A stretch of DNA of 41,294 nucleotides from Gammaproteobacteria bacterium (GTDB taxonomy: Bacteria; Pseudomonadota; Gammaproteobacteria; Steroidobacterales; Woeseiaceae): assembly GCA_009937525.1 (NCBI GenBank), contig JAACFE010000012.1, positions 1-41,294 on the forward strand. Direction: 5' to 3'. The notes beneath the pieces were generated by a model. That model had not been told where the DNA came from. It saw only the letters and a list, made by a program, of their open reading frames with translations, and did no database searches. Positions 24,787-33,564 of this stretch are shown piece by piece. The position numbers and the translations under genes are program-made. Positions within the stretch are counted from its first letter, which is position 1. Each line of letters begins with the position of its first letter.

Positions 24787-27113
24787 TACGCCGCGACAGC
24801 CCATCGCCCTGGCCCGAGGCCCAGGATGCAACGGTCGTGTTCGTGCTCGATGCCCGGGACGAATTCGAGGCCGGCCTGTTGCGGAACTGGGTCGAGTCGC
24901 GGCGGCACGAAGACGGTTCCAGTACCCGATATTCCTTTGTCGAGCTCCCGAAGGGCCGTGCCGATGACTGGATCGCCCACATACCGCAACAAAGCGATGC
25001 CGTCTGGCTGCAGCCGCTGCGCGTCGCGTGGCTGCCCGCACCGGACAGGCACCGTGACCGTCCGCTGCTGGACTTCTTTCACGGGCGCATCGCCGAACCC
25101 GGCAGAGCACGGCGGCGGTGGCTTGCAAAACATCGGCCCGAGAGGCTCGCCTGGATCGTCGGCGACGGCGCATGGCTCGATGAAATGCGCGATCGGCAGA
25201 ACGAGGCCGGTATCGACAGTGACGAGTTTGCCGGGTTTGTCGCCAACCAGGCTTTGATCGCCCTGGAGCGCGCTGAGCGAATCTTTCGCGGTGCGCGATA
25301 CAAGGTACCCCGAATCCTGCCCGGCGAGGTTTTTGCGAATACCGACTTCCGGAACCTGATGGCAAATATCGCACAGCAGCGCGATCGTTCGGTGCAGGAC
25401 ATGCTCGCTCAGGCGGAACGCTACCTGCGCGAGATGGCGGCAACGCAGACTCCGTTCACGCTCGAAATGATCAATGCGCTGTACCGATGGGCCTGCCGCA
25501 GCCACCATGATTCGACGATCGATGTCGATGAGGCGCAGCTGCAGCGGGTCTCGGAAACGATGGCGACGCGTCCAGTCATCTTCCTGATCAGTCACAAGTC
25601 GATGCTCGACACGATGGCGCTGTCGCTGGTGCTGTTCGATGCCAACCTGCCGCTGCCGCTGACCTTCGGAGGCATTAACCTGAACACGCCCGGCCTCGGT
25701 GCCTTCGCCCGACGCAGCGGCATCATCTTCCTGAGACGTTCGTTCCAGGACAACGAGATCTACAAGGCGACGTTCCGCCGCTACATCGACTACCTGATCG
25801 AGAAGCGGTTTTCGCTGCTCTGGGCGCTGGAAGGTACGCGCTCGCGCACCGGCAAGCTGCTGCCGCCGCGCTTCGGCCTTTTCAACTACGTCTTCGAATC
25901 GATCCAGCGGACGACGCTCTACGACGTGACCTTCATTCCCGTCAGCGTCGCTTACGACCAGATCACCGAAGTCGAGGATTACTCAATCGAGCAGCGGGGC
26001 CAGAAAAAGAAGCCGGAGGGACTGACCTGGCCGCTGCGATTCCTGCGACGCGGCCGGCCACGCGGCCAGATTCACCTGCGCTTCGGCGAGGGAGTGACTG
26101 TCAGGAAACTGGCCGACCCCGCCGAACTCGAGGCCGGAATCGACGAGCATCGCAAGCAGATCCTGGTCGCAACTCTGGCGTTCGAGGTCGCCATCCGCAT
26201 GAACGCCGCGACGCCGATCACGGCAACGGCGATCATCACGCTGATCCTGCTCGCCGCCGGCAACCGCGCACAGAGCCTCACCGAGATCCAGACGCTCGCC
26301 CGCGCCGGCGCTGCACTGATCCGCCGCCGGCATCTCGAGATCGTCGGGCGTTCACAGTTCCAGGATGCCGATGCGCTGCTCGCGACGCTCGCCGAGCTCC
26401 ACGAGACCGGCATCGTCAGCTACCTGGACGAAGGCACCGAGCGCCTCTACACCATCAGCCCCGACCAGCACCTGAACGCCGCCTATTACCGCAACACGGC
26501 GATCCACTACTTCATACTCGATGCGTTCGTCGAGATCGCGCTGCTCGACGCGGCTACCGACACCGACGATCCGGTTGAAGCCTTCTTCGCCCGGACAAGC
26601 GAACTCAGGGAACTCTTCAAGTTCGAGTTCTATTTTCCGCGGCGGGCTGACTATCGGCCGGAGATCGAGGAGCGCGTGCGTGAGCGGTTCGGGGACTGGG
26701 AAGACATCCTGGAACGCGACGCGGCGGGCGTCCGGGATGCGCTGAATGACGTGCCGCTACTCGTCGCCCACGGCGTGCTGCGTTCCTTCGTCGATGCCTA
26801 CCGCATCGTCGCAAACGTACTCACGAATGCCGGCGCCGACGCCGTTGACGACGAGAGTGATTTCCTCGCGCAATGCCTGAAGACGGGAAAACAGCAGCTG
26901 CTGCAGCGGCGCGTATTCTCGGCCGAGTCGATCTCGAAATCGCTCTACCAGACCGGCCTGCAACTCGCCGACTACAGGGGACTGCTTGCGGCCAACCGGG
27001 AAGCGGCGCGGCGCGACTTCCACCAGGAGTTCCGCCGCATCACGGATCGGCTGGACGAGATACTTGCGATCACGCTCGCCAAGGGCGAGGACGCGGTATC
27101 CCGGGGACAGTGA
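24783..27113 (+). CDS. plsB: Glycerol-3-phosphate 1-O-acyltransferase
   Basis: Membrane-associated enzyme that adds the first acyl chain to glycerol-3-phosphate in phospholipid synthesis. The 776-aa chain is somewhat shorter than Escherichia coli PlsB (807). The acyltransferase blocks are intact: HKSMLD with His271 and Asp276 (HX4D), the GIIFLRRSF block near 313-321, EGTRSRTGK from Glu350, and the FIPVSVAYDQI block near 390. The long N-terminal and C-terminal regions are those of the PlsB type, not the short PlsC/PlsY families. Start ATG 24783 overlaps the rhodanese stop by 4 bp. Unusually, the final codons and the TGA stop (27111-27113) lie inside palindromic repeat copy C. Confidence 0.96.
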   Translation: MIRRDSPSPWPEAQDATVVFVLDARDEFEAGLLRNWVESRRHEDGSSTRYSFVELPKGRADDWIAHIPQQSDAVWLQPLRVAWLPAPDRHRDRPLLDFFHGRIAEPGRARRRWLAKHRPERLAWIVGDGAWLDEMRDRQNEAGIDSDEFAGFVANQALIALERAERIFRGARYKVPRILPGEVFANTDFRNLMANIAQQRDRSVQDMLAQAERYLREMAATQTPFTLEMINALYRWACRSHHDSTIDVDEAQLQRVSETMATRPVIFLISHKSMLDTMALSLVLFDANLPLPLTFGGINLNTPGLGAFARRSGIIFLRRSFQDNEIYKATFRRYIDYLIEKRFSLLWALEGTRSRTGKLLPPRFGLFNYVFESIQRTTLYDVTFIPVSVAYDQITEVEDYSIEQRGQKKKPEGLTWPLRFLRRGRPRGQIHLRFGEGVTVRKLADPAELEAGIDEHRKQILVATLAFEVAIRMNAATPITATAIITLILLAAGNRAQSLTEIQTLARAGAALIRRRHLEIVGRSQFQDADALLATLAELHETGIVSYLDEGTERLYTISPDQHLNAAYYRNTAIHYFILDAFVEIALLDAATDTDDPVEAFFARTSELRELFKFEFYFPRRADYRPEIEERVRERFGDWEDILERDAAGVRDALNDVPLLVAHGVLRSFVDAYRIVANVLTNAGADAVDDESDFLAQCLKTGKQQLLQRRVFSAESISKSLYQTGLQLADYRGLLAANREAARRDFHQEFRRITDRLDEILAITLAKGEDAVSRGQ

Positions 27114-27146
27114 CTCTTGGTGACAGGCAATTGGAGTCACTGTCCC
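27104..27146. repeat. Palindromic intergenic repeat, copy C, overlapping the plsB stop
   Basis: A 43-bp inverted repeat: left arm 27104-27124, centre 27125, right arm 27126-27146; 16 of 21 positions pair, and the outer 13 bp (GGGACAGTGACTC) are perfect. The centre has drifted compared with copies A and B. The plsB stop codon TGA is part of the left arm, and the stop of the convergent secreted-protein gene is 12 bp beyond the right arm. Confidence 0.85.
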
Positions 27147-27158
27147 GCATCAACGCAA

Positions 27159-27722
27159 TCAACGCGCGCGCTGTATCGTGCCGGTCAGGACGCCGGACCA
27201 GGACCCGAATGCCGGAAACAGCGGCCCGTCAGAGACAAACGGCCCTAACAGATCAAATCCGTCGAAATCAGATTCGACGCTCCCTTCCGCATTCTCGAAT
27301 CGGCCTGTACCACCGATGATGTGGCCTTTAACGTAGCCCTCATAGTAGGTTTCACCGGGCGAGCCGGGGTATATACAAAGATAGCCATCATCAAAAAGCA
27401 CGAACAGCTGGCTGTAGTCCTTGAACGTCGCGATCGAACGAGCGAATTCCATCCCAACCAGGACCCCAGACGCGCACGCCGAAGCGTACTCCGGGATATT
27501 TGCGAAGGGCGAAAACTTCGAGATCACCTTCACCTCCATTACCCCGAAACTGCCTTTCGCAGCTGCATCGGAGATGACTATGGTGTCCGGAAAGTTAATA
27601 AGATCGACAGTATCGTAAACGACGCCCGCATACTCGATCTTCAGCTTTGCATCTCCGGCTTGTGCCGGCGCCAGAATGAACGCACAGAACGCAAGCAGGA
27701 GTATTCGCAGGCAAGTCTTCAT
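27159..27722 (-). CDS. Secreted protein with GGTGRF motif, unknown function
   Basis: A 187-aa secreted protein: signal peptide MKTCLRILLLAFCAFILAPAQA, then a beta-rich mature chain. It contains YVKGHIIGGTGRFENAEGS, a motif seen in small beta-barrel proteins of unknown or lipocalin/allene-oxide-cyclase-like fold; I make no functional call. Mature cysteines are few (around ASACASG and YLCIYPG). The start is fixed by AGGAG 8 nt upstream of ATG 27722 and by the signal peptide; the open frame to 27884 has neither. The downstream end faces plsB with repeat C between. It is a single gene, 415 bp away from the radical SAM gene on the same strand. Confidence 0.78.
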   Translation of the reverse strand: MKTCLRILLLAFCAFILAPAQAGDAKLKIEYAGVVYDTVDLINFPDTIVISDAAAKGSFGVMEVKVISKFSPFANIPEYASACASGVLVGMEFARSIATFKDYSQLFVLFDDGYLCIYPGSPGETYYEGYVKGHIIGGTGRFENAEGSVESDFDGFDLLGPFVSDGPLFPAFGSWSGVLTGTIQRAR

Positions 27723-28137
27723 TTCGTTTACTCCTGTTGGTTGATAAACAACGCCAGGCCGCCTGCGGCGCTGCGGCTGCACGCTCTGAGTGGTTGCAGG
27801 ACTCGCTCGCGGCGCGAGCCGAAACGGCAACCAGCCTGGCTGCCCGGGCCCGTGGCGCCGTTGGTCGTTGCCTGCCCAAGTCATGCAGCGCCGGCACCAC
27901 CGAACCCGCTCACGTATATGCGCCCGGCGCAGCCATTTTTGAATTGCTAATGCTGCGAATTGTTTTCCGGGGTGTGCGCCACAATATTGCTAATGTAATT
28001 GGAAGGGGCGCGTCTGGATCTGGTCCGGATCCAGGAACATGTCGGCACACTCTCGCCGGCTGGCGCCTCATCGGGCATCGAAAGCCGGCTCGCGCGATCC
28101 TCGCGCGGGATCCGGTGATCCTTCGCTGTACGAGCTG
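27723..28137. other. Gene-free interval between the secreted-protein and radical SAM genes
   Basis: No convincing coding frame is seen in this 415-bp interval on either strand. I looked for a short precursor peptide for the radical SAM enzyme and found none with a start, ribosome site and core-like sequence. The part at 27940-28000 is AT-rich and may hold the promoter of the minus-strand secreted-protein gene. A small hairpin (CTGGATC, 7-base loop, GATCCAG) lies at 28014-28034. Confidence 0.5.
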
Positions 28138-29055
28138 TCAGCCCGGGCCGTACATCTGGTCGGGCGCAAGAACCTCGGGAAAGCGGTCCCGCAACTGGCG
28201 CCGCGCCGAGTAACAGAGATGGCAGTGGTCGGCGTAACGCCCTTCGTGAGGCAATCCGTAACGCCGCACAACCTCGGCCGGGCCGCCGGCGAGCAGGGGT
28301 CCGACGATCGGGTGCTCATCGGGATCGTAGTCGTTCATGATCTCGGGCAACGGTCGCTGCAACAGGTTGCCGATGCAGATCCCCTGGCAAACATGCAGGT
28401 AACCGAAGGGATCGACGTGTACGCGTCCGGGTGCGCGCAGGTCCTCCCAGGGACAGCGATCGAACTGCTCCCAGGGCTTTGCCGCGACACGAGACGCAAG
28501 TCTTTCGGCAGCGCGGCCGCGGAACAGCACGGCCGACTCGCCGGCCGGCAGCTTGCCAAATGAACCGGCAACGCCGGTAGCTTCGGGTTCCGCCACGCTG
28601 ATGAAGTCTACCGGCATGCCGAGCCTGCGTGCCGCCTCGCGAGCGACATCAGGACAGGTCACGCCGTCCTTTTTGCCGTGATAGGCGTCGCTACTGATAG
28701 AAAGATCCTCGATGTGTCCGACGAAAGGCTGTAACTGCCTCTCGGCCTCGGCTTCAGAGGTCGCCCAGTAGGCGTTAGTGACGATACCGACCCTGAATCC
28801 GGACTCCCGCGCCCGGCGCACACCGCTGACGAGCGTGTCGTAATAGAGAAACGGTTCCCCGCCTTCGAAGTAGATCCACTCTATGGTGCCGAGCGCCCTG
28901 GCCTCACCGAGGATGTGCTCGATGGTTTCCAGGGACATCGTGCCGGTCTGCGACGGTCCGCCCCACACGAAACAGTGGTCACACTCGTAATTGCACTCGT
29001 ACGTCAGCAACAGGTGCAGGCCGGTGAGAGGCCTCGATTGGCCCGATCCACTCAC
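28138..29055 (-). CDS. Radical SAM protein with extra C-terminal cysteines (SPASM-like)
   Basis: A 305-aa radical S-adenosylmethionine enzyme. The [4Fe-4S]/SAM motif CNYECDHC has Cys21, Cys25 and Cys28, followed by YFEGGEPFL (GGE motif, 65-67) and IVTNAYWA. The C-terminal part has Cys201, Cys223, Cys227, Cys278 and Cys281 (RCPWED, VCQGIC, HCHLCYSAR), spaced as in SPASM/twitch domains that bind an auxiliary cluster. Such enzymes often modify peptides or proteins, but no precursor was found beside it, so the substrate is unknown. The GTG start at 29055 overlaps the stop of the hydrolase gene by 4 bp (GTGA), indicating translational coupling. Its own 3' side is open for over 400 bp. Confidence 0.87.
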   Translation of the reverse strand: MSGSGQSRPLTGLHLLLTYECNYECDHCFVWGGPSQTGTMSLETIEHILGEARALGTIEWIYFEGGEPFLYYDTLVSGVRRARESGFRVGIVTNAYWATSEAEAERQLQPFVGHIEDLSISSDAYHGKKDGVTCPDVAREAARRLGMPVDFISVAEPEATGVAGSFGKLPAGESAVLFRGRAAERLASRVAAKPWEQFDRCPWEDLRAPGRVHVDPFGYLHVCQGICIGNLLQRPLPEIMNDYDPDEHPIVGPLLAGGPAEVVRRYGLPHEGRYADHCHLCYSARRQLRDRFPEVLAPDQMYGPG

Positions 29056-31130
29056 GGCCCCAGTCCCCAGACGACCAGGAAAACGCTCAGGCTGACGGCC
29101 GCCAGGCTGGTAACCACGAATCCGAGCAGCGTGCCAACAGGTAACGCCGCCTGCTGCCGCGCTCTGACGGTCAGCACCAGCGCCAGCACGCCCGAGAGCC
29201 CCGCAAGCACTCCGGCCCAGGCACCGAGCGCCGCCCAGCCCACCATGCCGAAGATCAGCAGCATCTCGGACAGCTTATAGCTGACGCCCGCTGCGGCCCC
29301 GAAGATTCCGAGCGCCGCGGTACCGAATGCCGCCGCGGCCCACGCTGCAAGGCGCGCACCCTCCGCGGGTACCGGCTGCCGTTTCTCCACGCGCCGCACG
29401 AGGGGCGCGAACGTCAGCACGAAGAAGCCGAGAACCACGCCAAGCACGCTTGCACCGGCCCAGAAAGCCACCTTCGGCAGATCTTCCTTGTTTTCCATCG
29501 CCAGTACCACGAATCGCGCAGCAGCCGAGCTGCGATACAAAGGACCGATAAACTCGGGAACCTCCATCTCGTCGACACAACTCAGGTCCGGTTCGGCCGT
29601 CGGGTCGTCGTAGAATTTGTTGAGGAAATCACCGGCGCACTCCACCGATCGCGATGGCCCGTGCCCGGCATACGGAAACTCGACGTAGGTGCCGTTCGTA
29701 AAGCCCGGCTCGATCACGTGTGCCAGGGGCGGCGGCGTAATCGGGTCCATGTCGCCCTCGACGAGCAACGTCGGTATGTCCGTCTGCACCGGAGCGTATT
29801 GTTCCTGTGGCCGCGGCGGCGCGCCGAGATCGATACAGCTCTGCGCCTGCGCCTCCGCATCACCTTCGACCGAAAAGGCATCGGTAAGAATCGGGAATTC
29901 CTCCCGGTCCGCCGCAATCGATCCGATCGCCGCCTCACGGTACCCGTCGTTACACATGATCGCGTCGTACATGCCCTGGCTGATGCCGTAGAAATCGCCC
30001 CCCGGCGCCACGGCAATTGCCTTGAACAGATCTTCATCGCGACTCTCGATCGCATCCGCCCAGGCATGAATGATCGCCGGCAGCACCGCGTAATTCGACT
30101 GCTCGTAAAACAGCATGAACGGCAGGAAGGCGGCGATATTGCTGAAGAAATAGGCCTTTCCCGTCGGGTAGCTTTCGGTGTCCTTGACGTCGACGACGAT
30201 GGGATCGTCCATCGTGGCACGCGCGGCATCACGCACGCGTTCGCCGAGATCCGGGAAGCTCTTCGAGCAGCCCGTGTCGGCCTCGCACAGCTCGTCGAGC
30301 TTCGCGAGATCGCGGTCGTACCAGTTGATCATGCGCCAGGAGAAGACGTCCGCCCTCGCGTCGAGCGGCACGATCGCATCGAGTACGACGGCGAGGATGC
30401 CCTCCGGGTCTTCCTTGATGTATGCCTGGCCCAGCAACGTGCCGTAGGAGATGCCCCAGACGTTCCACTTGTCGAACCCGAGCGCCATGCGGAGCGCTTT
30501 CACGTCACGCGCATTCTCGATCGTGTTGTAGGCCGTGATATCGACGCCCGCGGCCATCGCATTGCGTGCACAATCCTCGGCGGCGATACGCGATGCCTCG
30601 GCACTCTTCTCGAACGAGTCGACGTTGCCGACTTCAGGATTACGCGAGAAGTAGGTCTCGCAGAAATCACCGGAATTGGCGATACCACGCTGCTCCAGTA
30701 TGTAGAGGTCACGATGCTTGCGTATGCCGTGGTCCTTGAAACGCCCGACATAGTACTCGGCTGAAGCGCCAGGGCCGCCCGTGAGGTAGATGATGGGGTC
30801 GTCACGCTTGCCGGGTGCTAGCCCCGAGTCTTCCTCGTCGTCCTTTTCCTCCTCTTCCTCGTCGTCCCAGGTCGAGGCCAGCTTGATGAAATGCAGCTCG
30901 ATAAAGCGCGAGTCCGGGTCTTCACGATTCTCCGGCACCTGCAAGAGTCCGCACTCGATATCGCCCGCCTCGTAGTCGATGCGTCCTTTGAACGGGCACA
31001 CGAGCGTATCGATGCGATAGCTGTCACGCGCGAAGAGGTCCGGCGCATCGACACTTGCATCGTCGACGGTGGTCTGGGCATGCGCAGCGGCGGCAAGCAA
31101 CAGGGAAAGGATAAAGAAGGATCTTTCCAC
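29052..31130 (-). CDS. Alpha/beta-hydrolase (S33 peptidase-like) with C-terminal membrane helices
   Basis: A 692-aa envelope hydrolase. After a signal peptide (FFILSLLLAAAAHAQ) comes an alpha/beta-hydrolase domain of the proline iminopeptidase/tripeptidyl-aminopeptidase type: TGGPGAS (oxyanion region, 117-123), nucleophile Ser228 in GISYG, Asp462 in EGDMDPITPP and His490 in AGHGPSRS, a complete triad. A highly acidic insert (residues 89-101, DDEEEEEKDDEED) lies before the core. From about residue 560 four hydrophobic helices anchor the C-terminus in the membrane, an addition not found in ordinary S33 enzymes; the catalytic part is then periplasmic. GTG 31130 with GGAG about 9 nt upstream. It overlaps the radical SAM gene by 4 bp. 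Substrate unknown; peptide cleavage is the family guess. Confidence 0.87.
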   Translation of the reverse strand: MERSFFILSLLLAAAAHAQTTVDDASVDAPDLFARDSYRIDTLVCPFKGRIDYEAGDIECGLLQVPENREDPDSRFIELHFIKLASTWDDEEEEEKDDEEDSGLAPGKRDDPIIYLTGGPGASAEYYVGRFKDHGIRKHRDLYILEQRGIANSGDFCETYFSRNPEVGNVDSFEKSAEASRIAAEDCARNAMAAGVDITAYNTIENARDVKALRMALGFDKWNVWGISYGTLLGQAYIKEDPEGILAVVLDAIVPLDARADVFSWRMINWYDRDLAKLDELCEADTGCSKSFPDLGERVRDAARATMDDPIVVDVKDTESYPTGKAYFFSNIAAFLPFMLFYEQSNYAVLPAIIHAWADAIESRDEDLFKAIAVAPGGDFYGISQGMYDAIMCNDGYREAAIGSIAADREEFPILTDAFSVEGDAEAQAQSCIDLGAPPRPQEQYAPVQTDIPTLLVEGDMDPITPPPLAHVIEPGFTNGTYVEFPYAGHGPSRSVECAGDFLNKFYDDPTAEPDLSCVDEMEVPEFIGPLYRSSAAARFVVLAMENKEDLPKVAFWAGASVLGVVLGFFVLTFAPLVRRVEKRQPVPAEGARLAAWAAAAFGTAALGIFGAAAGVSYKLSEMLLIFGMVGWAALGAWAGVLAGLSGVLALVLTVRARQQAALPVGTLLGFVVTSLAAVSLSVFLVVWGLGP

Positions 31131-31257
31131 GGCCGGTCTCCGGCTTGTCGTTTATTCGGCCAATCTAGCACGTGCGGAACCCAGTGCAATGCCTTGCCCC
31201 GCGCAATCACGGTAGAATCGCCTTTCCCGTGGGCACTCTGACTTATCGAATCAAGGC

Positions 31258-32184
31258 ATGACGTATTCCCCGATCCGCGGCGTGCTGGTGCCGCTGCTGA
31301 CCCCGTTTGACGGCGATATGACCGTCGCGACGGATCTGTACGTCGCGCACGCGAAAACCTTGCTCGACCAGGGTTGCGCCGGGCTGGTACCGTTCGGCAC
31401 CACCGGTGAGGCGCTGTCGGTCGGCGTCGACGAACGTATCGCAGCCGTTCGCGCGCTCGTCGACGGAGGTATCGATCCGGCGGTGATGATCCCGGGGACG
31501 GGGCTCTCGAACGTCGCCGACACGGCGCGGCTTTCGCGCGCCTGCCTCGACATGGGGTGTTCAGGCGTAATGACGCTGCCGCCCTTCTACTATAAAGGTG
31601 TTAGCGAAGAGGGTTTGCACAGGCACTTCGTGCAGCTGCTCCGGGCAATCGGTGACGATGCACGCATCTTTCTCTATCACATCCCGCCAATCGCGATCGT
31701 CGGCATCCCTGTGAGACTTGCGGCGCGCCTGCACGCCGAGTTCCCGGAACACATTGTCGGTATCAAGGACAGCTCCGGCGACTGGGACACCACGCGCGCA
31801 CTGCTCGACATCGACGGACTCGTCGTCTACCCGGGTTCCGAGCTGCCCCTGATCGAAGCGCTCGAACGCGGCGCACCCGGCTGTATCTCGGCGACGGCCA
31901 ATCTCAACGGTGCGGCCATCGCGAGAGTCATCGCCGCGTATTCCGACGGCGATGACGAACGCGCGCGTGAGCTGCACGAGGACGTGAAGCGGTTTCGCCT
32001 GCTCATACAGGACTACGCCCCGATCCCCGCGCAGAAACGGCTGCTCGCGCTCGTGACCGGTGATGCTCGCTGGGCCAACGTGCGGCCGCCACTGGTGGAG
32101 ATGCCCGAAACGCAGGGCTTCGAATTGCTCGAGACACTGCGCCGCGAGTTCGAATTCGGAAATCCCGGGAGTGCGCCCGGCTGA
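31258..32184 (+). CDS. DHDPS/N-acetylneuraminate lyase-family aldolase
   Basis: A 308-aa class I aldolase or dehydratase of the DapA/NanA family, which forms a Schiff base with pyruvate or another 2-oxoacid. Core residues are present: GTTGE at 47-51, Tyr140 (FLYHIPP) and Schiff-base Lys170 (IVGIKDSSGD). It lacks features that would make it a certain biosynthetic DapA, and it is not beside lysine genes, so a catabolic 2-oxo-acid role is equally likely. With the enolase-superfamily enzyme at 2.4 kb it could belong to sugar-acid or hydroxyproline breakdown, but they are far apart. ATG 31258; AAGG close upstream. It converges with the NhaC-type gene, 12 bp apart. Confidence 0.88.
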   Translation: MTYSPIRGVLVPLLTPFDGDMTVATDLYVAHAKTLLDQGCAGLVPFGTTGEALSVGVDERIAAVRALVDGGIDPAVMIPGTGLSNVADTARLSRACLDMGCSGVMTLPPFYYKGVSEEGLHRHFVQLLRAIGDDARIFLYHIPPIAIVGIPVRLAARLHAEFPEHIVGIKDSSGDWDTTRALLDIDGLVVYPGSELPLIEALERGAPGCISATANLNGAAIARVIAAYSDGDDERARELHEDVKRFRLLIQDYAPIPAQKRLLALVTGDARWANVRPPLVEMPETQGFELLETLRREFEFGNPGSAPG

Positions 32185-32196
32185 CGCCGCCGTAGA

Positions 32197-33564
32197 TCAG
32201 AGCACGAAGTACGTGTACCCGACGTAGGCGATCGCGGCCAGGGTCGCGGCGATCACTGCGTACGGCAGCTGCGTCAGCGCGTGCTCCATGACGTTGATGC
32301 CGCTGCTCTGAGCCGAGAGCACCGTTGCGTCGCCGTAGAAACAGGCGTGGCTGCCGAAGGAACTCGCCGACAGCAGCGCACCGATCGTGAGCGCGGTCGG
32401 GACGTCCATCGCAGCGCCGAGCGGCATGACGATCGGGATCGCGATGGCGAACACGCCCCACGACGAACCCGTTGCAAACGACACCAGCGCCATCGTCAGG
32501 AACACGATGACCGGGTACAGGAGTGGTGACATCAGCGGCTGCACGGACTCGATGACGTACTGCGGCAGCCCGAGCTGGTCGTTGACGGTCTTGAACATGA
32601 AAGCGACGACGACGATAGCGAGCGGCGGAATCATGATCTTGAAACCGTCGAGCACCGCGTCGAGGGCTGCGTAAGCGCCGAGCAGCTTCATCATGACTAC
32701 CAGCGGTATCGTCACCGCCAGCGTCGCAATGATGCCGCGCAACAGGTCGATATCGAAGTACCAGGAGAAGCCGATCAGCGCCAGCAGGGGCACGAGAAAG
32801 ACCCATATGTTGCTGCGCGGCTGCCCGTTTTCATCAACCGGCCCGTCGACGACCTCGATCTGATCGACCGGTTCGATGGCAATGATTCCCTTGTGTGCCA
32901 GTTCCTCGGCGGCCCGCATCGGGCCGATCAGCGGGAACCGCCCCGTCGCGACGAGCGGCACCAGCAGCAGCGCGATGATCGGATAGAACATGAAGGGGAT
33001 ACCGGAGATGTACATCATCATCCCCTCGCCGACCGCTGCGCTGCCGGTCGTCTCGAGCACCGCGGCGAAGAACACGGCCCACGTGGAGATAGGCACAAGC
33101 ACACAGGTCGGCGCCGCGGTCGAGTCCACGACGTAAGACAGCATCGCCCGCGATACCTTGAACCTGTCGGTGACTTTCTTCATCGAGTTGCCGATCGCGA
33201 TCGCGTTCAGGTAGTCGTCGATAAACAGAACCATGCCGAGGAACCAGGTGACCAGCATGGACTTGTTACGTGTGTTGGCGTGCTCGGCCATCTTGCGCGC
33301 AAAGGCCGAAGCGCCGCCCGTCTTGATCAGGATATAGATCAGGCTGCCCATGAGCCCGCAGACCATGATGACCCAGCCGATGGTCTCGTCCTGCATGACC
33401 TCGAGCATGATTTCCGAAAACGTGCTCACGGCACTGGTCGGATCGAGCAGCAGGATGCCGATGACGACGCCGGTGAGGAGCGCGGCGACGGGCCGGTGCG
33501 TAAGCACCGCGGTCGTAATGACGACAACGGTCGGCAGAAGACTCAACAGGCCGTAATGGTCCAC
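32197..33564 (-). CDS. NhaC-family Na+/H+ antiporter-like transporter
   Basis: A 455-aa inner-membrane protein with about 11-12 helices, of the NhaC/Na+:H+ antiporter family. Typical segments are LLPTVVVITTAVLTHRPVAALLTGVVIG, LVTWFLGMVLFIDDYLNAIAIGNSMKKVTD, DSTAAPTCVLVPISTW and ATGSSWGVFAIAIPIVMPLG near the C-terminus. The cytoplasmic loop after the first half contains IEPVDQIEVVDGPVDENG. Some members carry amino acids or malate/lactate instead of H+, so cargo is open. The start is uncertain: GTG 33564 (VDHYG) or GTG 33570 follow a GGGGGG, while ATG 33609 has no ribosome site; I prefer 33564. It may share a breakdown or uptake role with the aldolase it faces, but that is guesswork. Confidence 0.88.
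   Translation of the reverse strand: MDHYGLLSLLPTVVVITTAVLTHRPVAALLTGVVIGILLLDPTSAVSTFSEIMLEVMQDETIGWVIMVCGLMGSLIYILIKTGGASAFARKMAEHANTRNKSMLVTWFLGMVLFIDDYLNAIAIGNSMKKVTDRFKVSRAMLSYVVDSTAAPTCVLVPISTWAVFFAAVLETTGSAAVGEGMMMYISGIPFMFYPIIALLLVPLVATGRFPLIGPMRAAEELAHKGIIAIEPVDQIEVVDGPVDENGQPRSNIWVFLVPLLALIGFSWYFDIDLLRGIIATLAVTIPLVVMMKLLGAYAALDAVLDGFKIMIPPLAIVVVAFMFKTVNDQLGLPQYVIESVQPLMSPLLYPVIVFLTMALVSFATGSSWGVFAIAIPIVMPLGAAMDVPTALTIGALLSASSFGSHACFYGDATVLSAQSSGINVMEHALTQLPYAVIAATLAAIAYVGYTYFVL

Noticed and set aside
31194-31216. TTGCCC and TAGAAT as a promoter for the DHDPS-family gene
   Set aside because: The spacer is only 13 bp, too short for a sigma-70 promoter.
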